This document shows positions 1 to 7,591 of a stretch of 64,000 nucleotides of DNA, in pieces. Source of the DNA: RGIG3178 sp964533965. GTDB lineage: Bacteria > Bacillota > Clostridia > Christensenellales > QAND01. The translations under genes were made by a program, and so were the position numbers. The notes beneath the pieces were generated by a model that was not told the DNA's origin, ran no database searches, and saw only the letters and a list, made by a program, of their open reading frames with translations. Within the stretch, counting starts at the first letter, position 1. Each line of letters opens with the position of its first letter. The stretch lies in contig CAZHNN010000004.1 in assembly GCA_964533965.1 (NCBI GenBank), positions 62,001-126,000 of the forward strand. Reading direction: 5' to 3'.

Positions 1-66
1 AAGCCGCAGTTGATGGCTTTCTCCAAGATGGAACGCAAGGTTCAACTGGGGGGTGCAAAGAAATGA
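1..66 (+). CDS. C-terminal tail of an upstream glutamate-synthase-related gene (partial)
   Basis: An open frame enters from the left edge and ends at TGA 64-66, leaving 21 residues that finish in GGAKK. Its stop overlaps the next start as ATGA, so the two genes are translationally coupled. The next gene encodes the GXGXG domain of glutamate synthase, so this is most likely another split glutamate synthase component (FMN domain, FAD/NAD oxidoreductase or ferredoxin-like subunit). The fragment is too short to say which. Confidence 0.6.
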   Translation, partial: KPQLMAFSKMERKVQLGGAKK

Positions 67-785
67 CGGTCATCCAAGCAAAAGGCGTCCATTTTCAGAC
101 GCTCAACGATCAGATCCGCCAATGCACGGACAGCGAGATAAAGCTTGAAAACGTGCTGGGGCAGCGGTATATCGCCAGCGGGCTAAGCGACAAGCGCATC
201 GATATCTACGGTACGCCCGGCAACGCGCTCGCGGCGTACTGCGACGGATGCGACATCAACGTGTACGGAAACGCGCAGGATGCGCTGGGTGATACGATGA
301 ACGAAGGTACCGTCATCATCTACGGCAGCGCCGGTGATACAGTGGGATACGGCATGCGCGGCGGCAAGATCTTCATAAGAGACACGGTAGGATACCGTGC
401 GGGCATCCATATGAAGGCGTACCAGAATAAAATACCGGTCGTGGTGATAGGGAAAACGGCTGGCAGCTTCTTGGGCGAGTACCAGGCAGGCGGCACCATT
501 ATCGTGCTGGGGCTTGGTCAGGAAGGCATCCCGATCGGCGGTTTCTGCGGAACGGGCATGCACGGCGGGCGCATCTTCATTCGCACCGATGCCATGCCGG
601 AGGATCTGCCCAAGCAGATCACATCCAAAAAGGCGACGGCGGAGGATCTTAAGGCCATCCGCGCCGATGTGGAAAAGTTCTGCGCCTATTTTGGAGAAGA
701 CGCTGACAAGGTGATGGATCATACCTTCTTCGTGTTAACGCCGAATAGCGCCAATCCCTATAAACAGATGTACACCTATATCTAG
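63..785 (+). CDS. Glutamate synthase GXGXG-domain subunit (stand-alone GltB C-terminal domain)
   Basis: 240 residues corresponding to the C-terminal right-handed beta-helix (GXGXG) domain of the glutamate synthase large subunit. Repeated glycine turns are visible, for example IYGTPGNALAAYCDG, VYGNAQDALGD and IYGSAGDTVGYGMRGG, followed by GGFCGTGMHGGRIFIR. In many anaerobes and archaea the large subunit is split into separate amidotransferase, FMN-synthase and GXGXG proteins; this is the third type. It should act in the cytoplasm in NAD(P)H- or ferredoxin-dependent formation of glutamate from glutamine and 2-oxoglutarate, where the domain plays a structural rather than catalytic role. The ATG overlaps the upstream stop. 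Glutamine synthetase downstream completes the GS/GOGAT pathway. Confidence 0.9.
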   Translation: MTVIQAKGVHFQTLNDQIRQCTDSEIKLENVLGQRYIASGLSDKRIDIYGTPGNALAAYCDGCDINVYGNAQDALGDTMNEGTVIIYGSAGDTVGYGMRGGKIFIRDTVGYRAGIHMKAYQNKIPVVVIGKTAGSFLGEYQAGGTIIVLGLGQEGIPIGGFCGTGMHGGRIFIRTDAMPEDLPKQITSKKATAEDLKAIRADVEKFCAYFGEDADKVMDHTFFVLTPNSANPYKQMYTYI

Positions 786-890
786 TCCGAAAGAACTCTG
801 CTTTTTGTCGGACACAATGGTTTCGCAAGCTATTGGTGCAAATCTGACGCGTAAGCCAAAACTCTGTTTTGGCGGTAATCGTCAGATTTG
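785..890 (+). repeat. Intergenic double-hairpin repeat, copy 1
   Basis: Begins at the last base of the upstream stop codon. Hairpin A pairs GTCCGA (785-790) with TCGGAC (808-813). Hairpin B pairs CAAATCTGACG (839-849) with CGTCAGATTTG (880-890), perfect over 11 bp, and encloses an inner stem GCCAAAAC/GTTTTGGC (855-862/866-873). A diverged copy with the same two hairpins lies at 5083-5181, directly after the dapL stop. Stem sequences differ between copies but pairing is kept, which suggests an RNA structure or a palindromic extragenic repeat family. Confidence 0.7.
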
Positions 891-936
891 GCCGGCCGCA
901 GACGGCAATCCTAACGATTGAAAAGCATAACAGCGT

Positions 937-963
937 ACCGCTGCAGTATGAAATGCAGGCGGT
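937..963 (+). other. Additional hairpin between the glutamate synthase subunit gene and glnA
   Basis: ACCGC-TGCA pairs with TGCA-G-GCGGT around an 8-nt loop, with one bulged G. Together with the double hairpin at 785-890 and the terminator at 1001, most of this 316-bp intergenic region is predicted to fold when transcribed. No coding sequence is apparent between 786 and 1101. Confidence 0.4.
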
Positions 964-1000
964 GCGAGACTTGTGAATAAACCATTCTGTTCGCGACCAC

Positions 1001-1026
1001 AAGGGGGATTCAATCCCCCTTCTTTC
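1001..1026 (+). terminator. Intrinsic terminator of the glutamate synthase operon
   Basis: AAGGGGGATT and AATCCCCCTT arms form a G/C-rich stem with almost no loop excess, followed by CTTTC. It lies upstream of the glnA promoter, so it separates the two transcription units. Confidence 0.7.
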
Positions 1027-1049
1027 AAATTAGCCGTGAATGTCGTCAG

Positions 1050-1078
1050 ATGACACATTGTAGCATCGGTGGTATAGT
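1050..1078 (+). promoter_or_regulatory. Predicted sigma-A promoter of glnA
   Basis: ATGACA (1050-1055) and TATAGT (1073-1078) are separated by exactly 17 bp, giving 5/6 matches in both hexamers. The predicted start near 1085 leaves a leader of only about 17 nt, which contains the AAGGAGG Shine-Dalgarno. There is therefore no room for an antitermination leader on this transcript. Confidence 0.7.
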
Positions 1079-1101
1079 AAGGATGTCAAGGAGGTGCAGG
1101 T

Positions 1102-2418
1102 ATGGACTACACCGTAGCGGAAGTACTGCAATTCGTCGAAGAAAACGATGTCAAATTCATTCGTCTGGCATTCTGCGACCTGTTTGGTACGCTCAAGAAC
1201 ATCGCCATCATGAAGACCGAATTGCCTCGCGCGTTCGAATGCGGTATCTCCTTTGATGCATCCGCTGTCAAAGGCTTCATGAATGTGGATGAAGGCGATC
1301 TGTTGTTGATCCCCGACCCGTCCACGCTCTCTGTGCTGCCATGGCGCCCGCAACAGGGAAGAGTGGTCAGGCTGTTCTGCGATATCTACCACAGCGACGG
1401 CCGCTCCTTTGAAGGCGACGGGCGGCAAGTACTGCAAAAGAGCACCAAAAGGCTTTCCGATATGGGTTTGGACTGTATGGTCGGCCCCGAGTGTGAATTC
1501 TATATGTTCGAACTGGATGACAACGGGGAACCCACCAAAAAACCCCAGGACAATGCGGGTTATTTCGATGTTGCACCCAAGGACAAGGGCGAGAACGTTC
1601 GCCGGGAGATATGTCTTTTTATGGAAGAGATGGGATTACGTCCCGAAAGCTCCAGCCATAAACAAGGTCCCGGGCAAAACGAGGTGGATTTCCGCTTTTC
1701 CGATGCGTTGACGTCGGCGGATCACACCATCATCTTCAAGAGTGTGGTCAAGTCGGTTGCGACACGAAACGGACTGTTTGCGTCCTTCATGCCCAAGCCA
1801 ATTGCGAACAAGAGCGGCAGCGGGTTCCATATCAATCTGTCGTTGCAAAAGGGCGGAAAAAACCTGTTCCAGGCAGGGGCAGAAGGCCATGAGCTGGCAG
1901 AGCATTTCATCGCGGGGATATTGCGCTATGTCCGAGAAATGACATTGTTCTTCAATCCGATCACCAATTCATATACAAGATTTGGCCAGTTTGAAGCGCC
2001 CCGGTACGTCACATGGTCGCAGCAAAACCACAGCCAGCTTATCCGGATCCCGTCGGCTTATGGGCCGATGGCGCGCATGGAGCTTCGCTCGCCGGATCCG
2101 TGCTGCAACCCCTACCTTGCGTTTGCACTTTTGTTGGAAGCGGGCATGCGGGGCATTGAGCAAAAGATGGCGCTGCCGCCGTCCACGGACAGGGAATTGA
2201 ACGCCTTCTCCCGGGAGGAACTCAGCGGCATCGAGCAGTTGCCGCTGACGCTGGGCGAAGCGACCGACTTGGCAAAGGGCAGCGAATTTTTGCGGAATGT
2301 ACTGACCGAGCGTGTGCTCCATGAGATAGTGGCGGAAAAACAGGCGGAATGGCAAGCGTATTGTAAGGAAGAGGATACGGAAGCCTTCGAAAACATGCGT
2401 TATTTTGTGAACATGTAA
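1102..2418 (+). CDS. glnA: Glutamine synthetase, type I
   Basis: 438 residues, the usual size of the shorter Firmicutes GSI-alpha form. It makes glutamine from glutamate, ammonia and ATP in the cytoplasm as a dodecamer. The beta-grasp N domain (about 1-105) is followed by the catalytic domain with the metal-binding stretch GPECEFYMF, the NEVDFRFSD region, the ATP/glutamate-binding NKSGSGFHINLSL (about residue 236) and RMELRSPDPCCNPYLAFA. Start chosen for AAGGAGGTGCAGGT directly upstream. The GSI-alpha class is not controlled by adenylylation but by feedback inhibition and regulatory proteins. The ANTAR regulator gene 35 bp downstream is a common partner of glnA in Clostridia. Confidence 0.96.
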   Translation: MDYTVAEVLQFVEENDVKFIRLAFCDLFGTLKNIAIMKTELPRAFECGISFDASAVKGFMNVDEGDLLLIPDPSTLSVLPWRPQQGRVVRLFCDIYHSDGRSFEGDGRQVLQKSTKRLSDMGLDCMVGPECEFYMFELDDNGEPTKKPQDNAGYFDVAPKDKGENVRREICLFMEEMGLRPESSSHKQGPGQNEVDFRFSDALTSADHTIIFKSVVKSVATRNGLFASFMPKPIANKSGSGFHINLSLQKGGKNLFQAGAEGHELAEHFIAGILRYVREMTLFFNPITNSYTRFGQFEAPRYVTWSQQNHSQLIRIPSAYGPMARMELRSPDPCCNPYLAFALLLEAGMRGIEQKMALPPSTDRELNAFSREELSGIEQLPLTLGEATDLAKGSEFLRNVLTERVLHEIVAEKQAEWQAYCKEEDTEAFENMRYFVNM

Positions 2419-2453
2419 TTTGTAACGCGTTTGCTTTCGAAGGGAGGTTTCCA

Positions 2454-3038
2454 ATGCAGTATACGCTTCTTGTTTCAAGCGTCGAAAAGAGCCGCATACA
2501 GCTGCTGGAACTGCTGCAAAGCATGGATCAGCAGGAGGTTTTGTGCGCGCAAAACGGCGGGGAAGCAAGGCGAATGCTGCTCGAGCAGGACTTTTCGCTC
2601 ATTGCGATCAATACGCCGCTCACCGATGAGTTTGGCATCGATTTGTCGCTATTTGCGGCTGACAAAAGCCTGGCAGGCGTTCTGTTGTTCGTCAAAGCCG
2701 AAAATTCGGACGCGGTGTCAGCCCGTGTGGAGGACAGCGGCGTGGTGGTGGTATCCAAACCCGTCAGCCGCCCTTACTTTCATCAGGCATATAAACTGGT
2801 GGTGGCATCTCACCGCAGAGCCATGGGCTTGCAGCAGGAATATGATAAGCTGCAGCACCAAATTGAGGAGATACGGCTGGTCAACCGTGCCAAAGGCATA
2901 TTGATCGAAAAGCGGGGCATGACCGAACCACAAGCGCACCGCTATATCGAAAAGCAGGCGATGGATATGCGAACAACCCGTAGCGAGATCTCACGCGGGA
3001 TAGTCAAAGAATACGAAATGAATCGGGAGGGGCTATGA
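2454..3038 (+). CDS. ANTAR-domain antitermination regulator with degenerate receiver
   Basis: 194 residues: a receiver-like N domain (about 1-120), a coiled linker (LQQEYDKLQHQIEEI) and a C-terminal ANTAR RNA-binding domain (about 140-190) with the family stretch LVNRAKGILIEKRGMTE. ANTAR proteins bind paired hexaloop RNA hairpins and prevent intrinsic termination. The receiver has lost the acidic pocket (SSVEK where DD is expected) and the phosphoacceptor aspartate is Asn in LIAINTPL, although the lysine of VVSKPVS remains. It is probably not phosphorylated and may respond to a protein partner or ligand. It sits between glnA and dapF; its stop overlaps the dapF start, suggesting co-transcription with glnA. 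GGGAGG precedes the ATG. Confidence 0.9.
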   Translation: MQYTLLVSSVEKSRIQLLELLQSMDQQEVLCAQNGGEARRMLLEQDFSLIAINTPLTDEFGIDLSLFAADKSLAGVLLFVKAENSDAVSARVEDSGVVVVSKPVSRPYFHQAYKLVVASHRRAMGLQQEYDKLQHQIEEIRLVNRAKGILIEKRGMTEPQAHRYIEKQAMDMRTTRSEISRGIVKEYEMNREGL

Positions 3039-3877
3039 AAGTACCGTTTACGAAAATGCAAGGCTGCGGCAACGATTATGTTTATTTTGACGGATTCGAA
3101 GTTGTGCTGGACGATCCGCAGAGTGCGGCCATTAAGCTTTCCGACCGGCATTTTGGCATCGGCGGAGACGGCATCATCCTCATCGAACCGAGCGAAGTCG
3201 CGGACGGCCGCATGCGGATGTTCAACGCCGACGGCAGCGAGGGGAGCATGTGTGGCAACGGCGTGCGCTGTGTCGGACGGTTTTTGTATGAGCGCCGCGG
3301 CATACAAAAAGACACACTGACCGTCGAAACCAAGAGCGGCATAAAGACACTGAAAATGGAAGTCAAAAACGCAAATGTAGCACTTGTGCATGTGGATATG
3401 GGCAAGGCGGAGTTTGCGCCTTCAAAGATCCCGGTCAAACTCGATGGCGATGCCGTGATCAACAGACCTGTTGTGATCGACAACAAACAGGTGAACATCA
3501 CCTGCGTGTCCATGGGCAATCCGCACTGCGTCGTGTTCGGCGGCGATCCCGACAAGCTTGATCTGCCTTCGATTGGCCCTATGTTTGAAAACAACGAGCT
3601 GTTTCCCGACAGAGTTAACACTGAGTTCATACAGATCATCGACGAAAACACGCTGAAGATGCGCGTATGGGAGCGCGGCAGCGGCGAAACGCTTGCCTGC
3701 GGCACCGGAGCCTGCGCGGCGACAGCGGCTGCGGTGGCAAACGGATATTGTAAAATGAATTCGCCGATCACGGTGCTTTTGCGCGGCGGCAAGCTTTTGA
3801 TCACCATCAAAGAGGATACCGTCATCATGGCGGGAGAGGCCACCTTCGTCTTCGACGGCACCGTTGAATTGCCATGA
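3035..3877 (+). CDS. dapF: Diaminopimelate epimerase
   Basis: 280 residues. Converts LL-diaminopimelate to the meso form used for lysine and peptidoglycan cross-links. Both catalytic cysteines of the two-base mechanism are visible: Cys73 in GSMCGNGVRC and the second in ETLACGTGACAA near residue 220. The N-terminal FTKMQGCGNDY and GGDGIILI motifs are typical. The ATG overlaps the ANTAR gene stop (ATGA), giving tight coupling. With dapL 37 bp downstream, it forms the last steps of the aminotransferase variant of the lysine pathway. Confidence 0.96.
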   Translation: MKVPFTKMQGCGNDYVYFDGFEVVLDDPQSAAIKLSDRHFGIGGDGIILIEPSEVADGRMRMFNADGSEGSMCGNGVRCVGRFLYERRGIQKDTLTVETKSGIKTLKMEVKNANVALVHVDMGKAEFAPSKIPVKLDGDAVINRPVVIDNKQVNITCVSMGNPHCVVFGGDPDKLDLPSIGPMFENNELFPDRVNTEFIQIIDENTLKMRVWERGSGETLACGTGACAATAAAVANGYCKMNSPITVLLRGGKLLITIKEDTVIMAGEATFVFDGTVELP

Positions 3878-3914
3878 TGTATTGCTGATTCACAGTTTTT
3901 AAGGAGGAAAGCAC

Positions 3915-5081
3915 ATGAAGATCAACACGAATTATCAGGCCCTGGAACAATCCTATCTGTTCTCTCGCGTAGCGCATGAAGTGCAGGCGTATCAGAAGGA
4001 AAACCCGGACAAAAAGATCATCCGCCTTGGCATTGGCGACGTGACGCAGCCGCTTTGCCCGGTTATCATCGACGCGCTGCATGAAGCGGTGTCTGAGATG
4101 GCTAAAAAGGAGACCTTCCGCGGATACGGTCCGGAGCAGGGCTATGATTTCCTGCGCGACGCAGTGGCGGCCTATTATAAAAACTATGGCGTAAATGTGC
4201 TGCGTGACGAGATCTTCATCGGCGACGGCGCCAAGAGCGACCTTGGCAACATCCTCGACTTATTCTCTTTTGACAACGTCGTGCTGATCCCGGATCCTGT
4301 ATACCCGGTGTATGTCGACACCAACGTCATGAACGGGCGTAAGATCCTGTTCATGAACGCGAATGCGGAGAACGGATTCTTGCCGATGCCGGATGCATCG
4401 GTGCACGCAGACCTCATCTATATCTGCTCGCCCAACAACCCGACGGGCGCGGCGTACAGCCATGAGCAGCTCAAAGCCTGGGTGGACTATGCCAAAGCGA
4501 ACGATGCCGTCATTCTTTACGATGCGGCATACGAATCGTTCATCGGCGATTTGAAGCTGCCGCACAGCATCTTCGAAGTCGAAGGCGCAAGGGATTGCGC
4601 GATCGAGTTCTGTAGCTTGAGCAAGACGGCTGGGTTCACCGGCATGCGCTGCGGGTATACCATCGTGCCACACGAGCTGGGAGTACTCAACAAGATGTGG
4701 TTGAGACGGCAGACAACGAAGTTCAACGGCGTTTCCTATATCACGCAAAAAGCGGCAGCAGCGGTGTTTACACCCGAGGGAATCCGCCAAACGCGCGAAG
4801 TGCTCAAGATCTACCAGACCAACGCGAAGGTAATGATGGATGTGCTGTCATCTTGCGGCGTGTTCTTTACCGGCGGCAAGGTTTCCCCGTACGTATGGAT
4901 GCAGTGCCCGAAGGGAATGGGCTCTTGGGAATTCTTCGATGTCCTGCTCAAAAAAGTGCAGGTGGTGGGAACCCCAGGCGCCGGATTCGGTAAGAACGGC
5001 GAAGGATTCTTCCGCCTCACAGCCTTTGGCGATCAGCAGCAGACCATCGAGGCGATGGAAAGGGTCAAGTCGATACTGTAA
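3915..5081 (+). CDS. dapL: LL-diaminopimelate aminotransferase
   Basis: 388 residues, fold-type I PLP enzyme. It makes LL-diaminopimelate directly from tetrahydrodipicolinate using glutamate as amino donor, bypassing the succinylase and acetylase branches. Visible motifs: RLGIGDVTQPL, GYGPEQGYDFLR, the PNNPTG turn (SPNNPTGAAY), the DAAYE segment and the PLP lysine in SLSKTAGFTG (about residue 236). RBS AAGGAGGAAAGCAC. It shares a transcript with dapF and links lysine synthesis to the glutamate supply encoded just upstream. Confidence 0.95.
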   Translation: MKINTNYQALEQSYLFSRVAHEVQAYQKENPDKKIIRLGIGDVTQPLCPVIIDALHEAVSEMAKKETFRGYGPEQGYDFLRDAVAAYYKNYGVNVLRDEIFIGDGAKSDLGNILDLFSFDNVVLIPDPVYPVYVDTNVMNGRKILFMNANAENGFLPMPDASVHADLIYICSPNNPTGAAYSHEQLKAWVDYAKANDAVILYDAAYESFIGDLKLPHSIFEVEGARDCAIEFCSLSKTAGFTGMRCGYTIVPHELGVLNKMWLRRQTTKFNGVSYITQKAAAAVFTPEGIRQTREVLKIYQTNAKVMMDVLSSCGVFFTGGKVSPYVWMQCPKGMGSWEFFDVLLKKVQVVGTPGAGFGKNGEGFFRLTAFGDQQQTIEAMERVKSIL

Positions 5082-5082
5082 C

Positions 5083-5181
5083 CGGCAGAAAGCTCCGTTT
5101 TTCCGGGTGAACGGTTTCGCATAGATTGTACCAAATCCGGCATACGCCAAAACATTGCTTTGGCGGTTATCGCAGGATTTG
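5083..5181 (+). repeat. Intergenic double-hairpin repeat, copy 2
   Basis: Starts right after the dapL stop. Hairpin A pairs CCGG with CCGG around AAAGCTCCGTTTTT. Hairpin B pairs CAAATCC (5132-5138) with GGATTTG (5175-5181) and contains an inner stem CGCCAAA/TTTGGCG (5145-5151/5159-5165). The block GGTTTCGCA between the hairpins is identical in copy 1 (785-890). I estimate about two-thirds identity between copies by eye. Confidence 0.65.
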
Positions 5182-5249
5182 TACGATGTATGGTTGTATG
5201 CAGTATCTCGTAGCCAGCCACAGCAACCTAAAACCTAAAAGGATTGCGT

Positions 5250-5282
5250 AAAAGAGCCGTTGTATAGGCGGCTCTTTGCTTT
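5250..5282 (+). terminator. Intrinsic terminator after dapL
   Basis: AAAGAGCCG (5251-5259) pairs with CGGCTCTTT (5269-5277), followed by GCTTT. Ends the glnA-dapL transcription unit. A candidate -10 (TACAAT, 5298-5303) for the next gene follows, with a poor -35. Confidence 0.6.
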
Positions 5283-5344
5283 ATGGAATCCATGGGTTAC
5301 AATGAACCAAAGAACTTTTTTCCAAGGGCAGGAGGTTTATTCAC

Positions 5345-5617
5345 ATGATCAAGACGATCGTGACAGTAATCGGTGTGGACAAGGTGGGCATTATTGCCAG
5401 TGTGGCTACGTTGTTGGCGCAGCACCATGTCAACATATTGGATATCAACCAAACGGTCATGCAGGAGTATTTCACCATGGTGATGCTGGTGGACGTTGAG
5501 AATTGCAACGTGCCGTACGAGGAATTAAAACAACATCTGACGGAGCTTGGAGTTGAAATGGGTATGACGATACACGTGCAGCACGAAGAGATCTTCCAGG
5601 CGATGCACAGGATCTGA
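5345..5617 (+). CDS. ACT-domain protein (UPF0237 family)
   Basis: 90 residues forming one ACT domain, IVTVIGVDKVGIIASVATLL at the start and a second strand-helix-strand half after NQTVMQEYFTMVML. ACT domains bind amino acids or act as regulatory modules; this stand-alone form is related to GcvR-like regulators. No catalytic domain is attached. RBS GGCAGGAGG. Only 10 bp separate it from the PFL-family gene, with which it is commonly paired in Firmicutes and other anaerobes. Confidence 0.88.
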   Translation: MIKTIVTVIGVDKVGIIASVATLLAQHHVNILDINQTVMQEYFTMVMLVDVENCNVPYEELKQHLTELGVEMGMTIHVQHEEIFQAMHRI

Positions 5618-5627
5618 GGGGGCGCCA

Positions 5628-6992
5628 ATGCAGCGAATTGATCAGCGCGAAATCCTTCAAACCATTCGCATGATTCGGCAGGAGAAGCTGGATATCCGCA
5701 CCATCACCATGGGGATATCGCTTCTGGACTGCTCGTGTGAGAGCATGGACAAGACGGCGCAGCGCGTGTATGAGAAGATCACAAGACTGGCAAAAGACCT
5801 CGTCAAGACCGGCGAGTCGATCGAAACCGACTACGGCATCCCCATTGTGAACAAGCGCATCAGCGTCACGCCGATAGCGCTTGTGGCGGAATCCACACAT
5901 CAAGAGGACTATGTTGCGGTGGCCAAAGCCCTGGACAGGGCTGCAAAAGAAGTTGGCGTTAACTTCATCGGCGGCTTCAGTGCGCTTGTACATAAGGGGT
6001 ATACCAACGGCGATAGAGCGCTCATCCGTTCCATCCCGCAGGCGTTGTGCGAGACCGAAATGGTCTGCGCTTCGGTCAACGTTGCCACGAGCAAGGCGGG
6101 CATCAACATGGACGCCGTACGGCAGATGGGGCAAATCATCAAACAGACGGCGGAACTGACGGCGGATAGGGGCGGTCTTGGCGCCGCGAAGCTCGTGGTC
6201 TTTGCCAACGCCGTGGAGGATAACCCGTTTATGGCGGGCGCGTTCCATGGCATCGGTGAGCCGGAATGCGTGATCAACGTCGGCGTGTCCGGTCCCGGCG
6301 TGGTATCCTCCGCGCTGCGGCAGGTGCACGGCGCTCCGTTTGACGAGGTGGCAGAAACCATTAAACGCACGGCGTTTCGCATCACGCGCGTGGGGCAATT
6401 GGTGGCGCAGGAAGCGAGCAGGCGTTTGAACGTGCCGTTTGGCATCGTGGATCTGTCGTTGGCACCCACGCCCTCGGTGGGCGACAGCGTGGCGCACATA
6501 TTGGTGGAGATGGGGCTTTCGATGGCGGGCGCCCCCGGAACGACAGCCGCGCTTGCGCTTCTAAACGATGCCGTGAAAAAGGGCGGCGTGATGGCATCTT
6601 CGCACGTTGGCGGGCTCTCTGGCGCGTTCATCCCGGTATCCGAAGATATCGGAATGATCGAAGCGGTGCAGGCGGGCGCGTTGTCAATAGAAAAGCTCGA
6701 GGCGATGACCTGCGTGTGCTCTGTCGGTTTGGATATGATCGTAGTGCCCGGGGATACCTCCGCCGAGACGCTTTCCGCGATCATTGCGGACGAGGCTGCC
6801 ATCGGCGTGATCAACCAGAAGACCACGGCTGTCCGCATCATACCGGCGCCCGGCAAATCGGTTGGAGACCTGGTCGAGTTCGGCGGGTTGTTGGGGCATG
6901 CGTACTGTATGAAGGTCAATCCGTTTGACAGCACCGAATTCATCCACAGGGGCGGAAGAATCCCCGCACCGATACACAGCTTGAAGAACTGA
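5628..6992 (+). CDS. PFL family protein (UPF0210/DUF711)
   Basis: 454 residues, full length for the DUF711 family, whose fold resembles the glycyl-radical pyruvate formate-lyase barrel. Its biochemical role is not established. Recognisable stretches include QEKLDIRTITMGISLLDC near the start, GDRALIRSIPQAL, NVGVSGPGVV, PTPSVGDSVAHIL and FGGLLGHAYCM. No glycyl-radical motif is apparent, so enzyme activity by that chemistry is doubtful. It follows the ACT protein by 10 bp (RBS GAGGGGGCGCC) and forms a two-gene unit with it, ending at a terminator. Confidence 0.9.
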   Translation: MQRIDQREILQTIRMIRQEKLDIRTITMGISLLDCSCESMDKTAQRVYEKITRLAKDLVKTGESIETDYGIPIVNKRISVTPIALVAESTHQEDYVAVAKALDRAAKEVGVNFIGGFSALVHKGYTNGDRALIRSIPQALCETEMVCASVNVATSKAGINMDAVRQMGQIIKQTAELTADRGGLGAAKLVVFANAVEDNPFMAGAFHGIGEPECVINVGVSGPGVVSSALRQVHGAPFDEVAETIKRTAFRITRVGQLVAQEASRRLNVPFGIVDLSLAPTPSVGDSVAHILVEMGLSMAGAPGTTAALALLNDAVKKGGVMASSHVGGLSGAFIPVSEDIGMIEAVQAGALSIEKLEAMTCVCSVGLDMIVVPGDTSAETLSAIIADEAAIGVINQKTTAVRIIPAPGKSVGDLVEFGGLLGHAYCMKVNPFDSTEFIHRGGRIPAPIHSLKN

Positions 6993-7013
6993 TAGGTTCT
7001 ATCTTTATAAAAC

Positions 7014-7041
7014 AAAAAGCGGCCTTGAGCCGCTTTTTTTG
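7014..7041 (+). terminator. Intrinsic terminator after the PFL-family gene
   Basis: AAAGCGGC (7016-7023) and GCCGCTTT (7029-7036) arms with a CTTGA loop, then a run of T. Strong canonical structure. Confidence 0.85.
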
Positions 7042-7115
7042 TCTGTAAAAGTATGAATAAAATCTAAAGAAATATCGAGGTATACTTAAAATTTTATTGA
7101 AATTTAGTGCGATTG

Positions 7116-7144
7116 TTTACGATTATTAAGGAGAGGCTTATAAT
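7116..7144 (+). promoter_or_regulatory. Predicted promoter of the AsnC-type regulator
   Basis: TTTACG (7116-7121), 17-bp spacer, TATAAT (7139-7144). Start predicted about 22 bp upstream of the ATG at 7173. Confidence 0.6.
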
Positions 7145-7172
7145 ACTCAAAATAAGATATCGGGGTGATCGC

Positions 7173-7581
7173 ATGGACGACATCGATTGGAAAATCATAG
7201 AGGCATTGAAGCAGAACGGGCGGGCGACTGCGTCCGAGATAAGCCGCAAGGTCAGTCTGTCGATACCGGCAACGGCGGAACGCATCCGAAAGCTTGAGGA
7301 AAGTGAAATCATAGAGCAGTACACCGTGCGACTGAACCGCCCAAAGATTGGGTTCCGCTTGATGGCGATGGTGTTCGTAAACATCGACAGGACGGAGGAC
7401 ATCGAGAATTTCCGCAAAGCGGTCGTGCTGTGCCCGNNNNNNNNNNCTTCTGAAGGTTCTGTGCGAAGATACCGCAGCGCTCGAGGCGTTTTTGAGCAAA
7501 AAGCTCAAGGCCATCCGCGGTGTGGCCAAGACCAACACCATCATCGTTTTGTCCACGCTCAAAGAATCGCTCAACCGTTAG
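7173..7581 (+). CDS. Lrp/AsnC family transcriptional regulator, interrupted by an assembly gap
   Basis: The first part (7173-7436, 88 residues) is a winged HTH starting MDDIDWKIIEALKQNGR, then the beginning of the RAM ligand-binding domain. The second part (7447-7581, 44 residues) is the end of the RAM domain, with LLKVLCEDTAALEAF and KTNTIIVLSTLK. Ten N lie between, at a codon boundary on both sides, but 10 is not a multiple of three, so the frames disagree. Comparison with the family suggests about 14 residues are missing, so the gap is a placeholder and the gene is likely intact. It is 10 bp upstream of a LysE-type exporter, a usual target of such regulators. RBS GGGGTG. Confidence 0.85.
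7437..7446. other. Assembly gap (10 N)
   Basis: Run of N inside the AsnC-type gene. The true missing length is probably near 42 bp, judged from the missing part of the RAM domain. Confidence 0.95.
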
Positions 7582-7591
7582 GAGAAAGGCA

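Noticed and set aside
786..1101. ANTAR-type antitermination leader for glnA
   Set aside because: A near-consensus promoter (1050-1078) lies downstream of the hairpins and terminator, leaving a leader of only about 17 nt. I also found no clear pair of hexaloops with A1/G4 there.
5472..7015. Long antisense frames opposite the PFL-family gene
   Set aside because: Products of high GC third-position bias opposite a well-conserved gene; no ribosome sites or recognisable domains.
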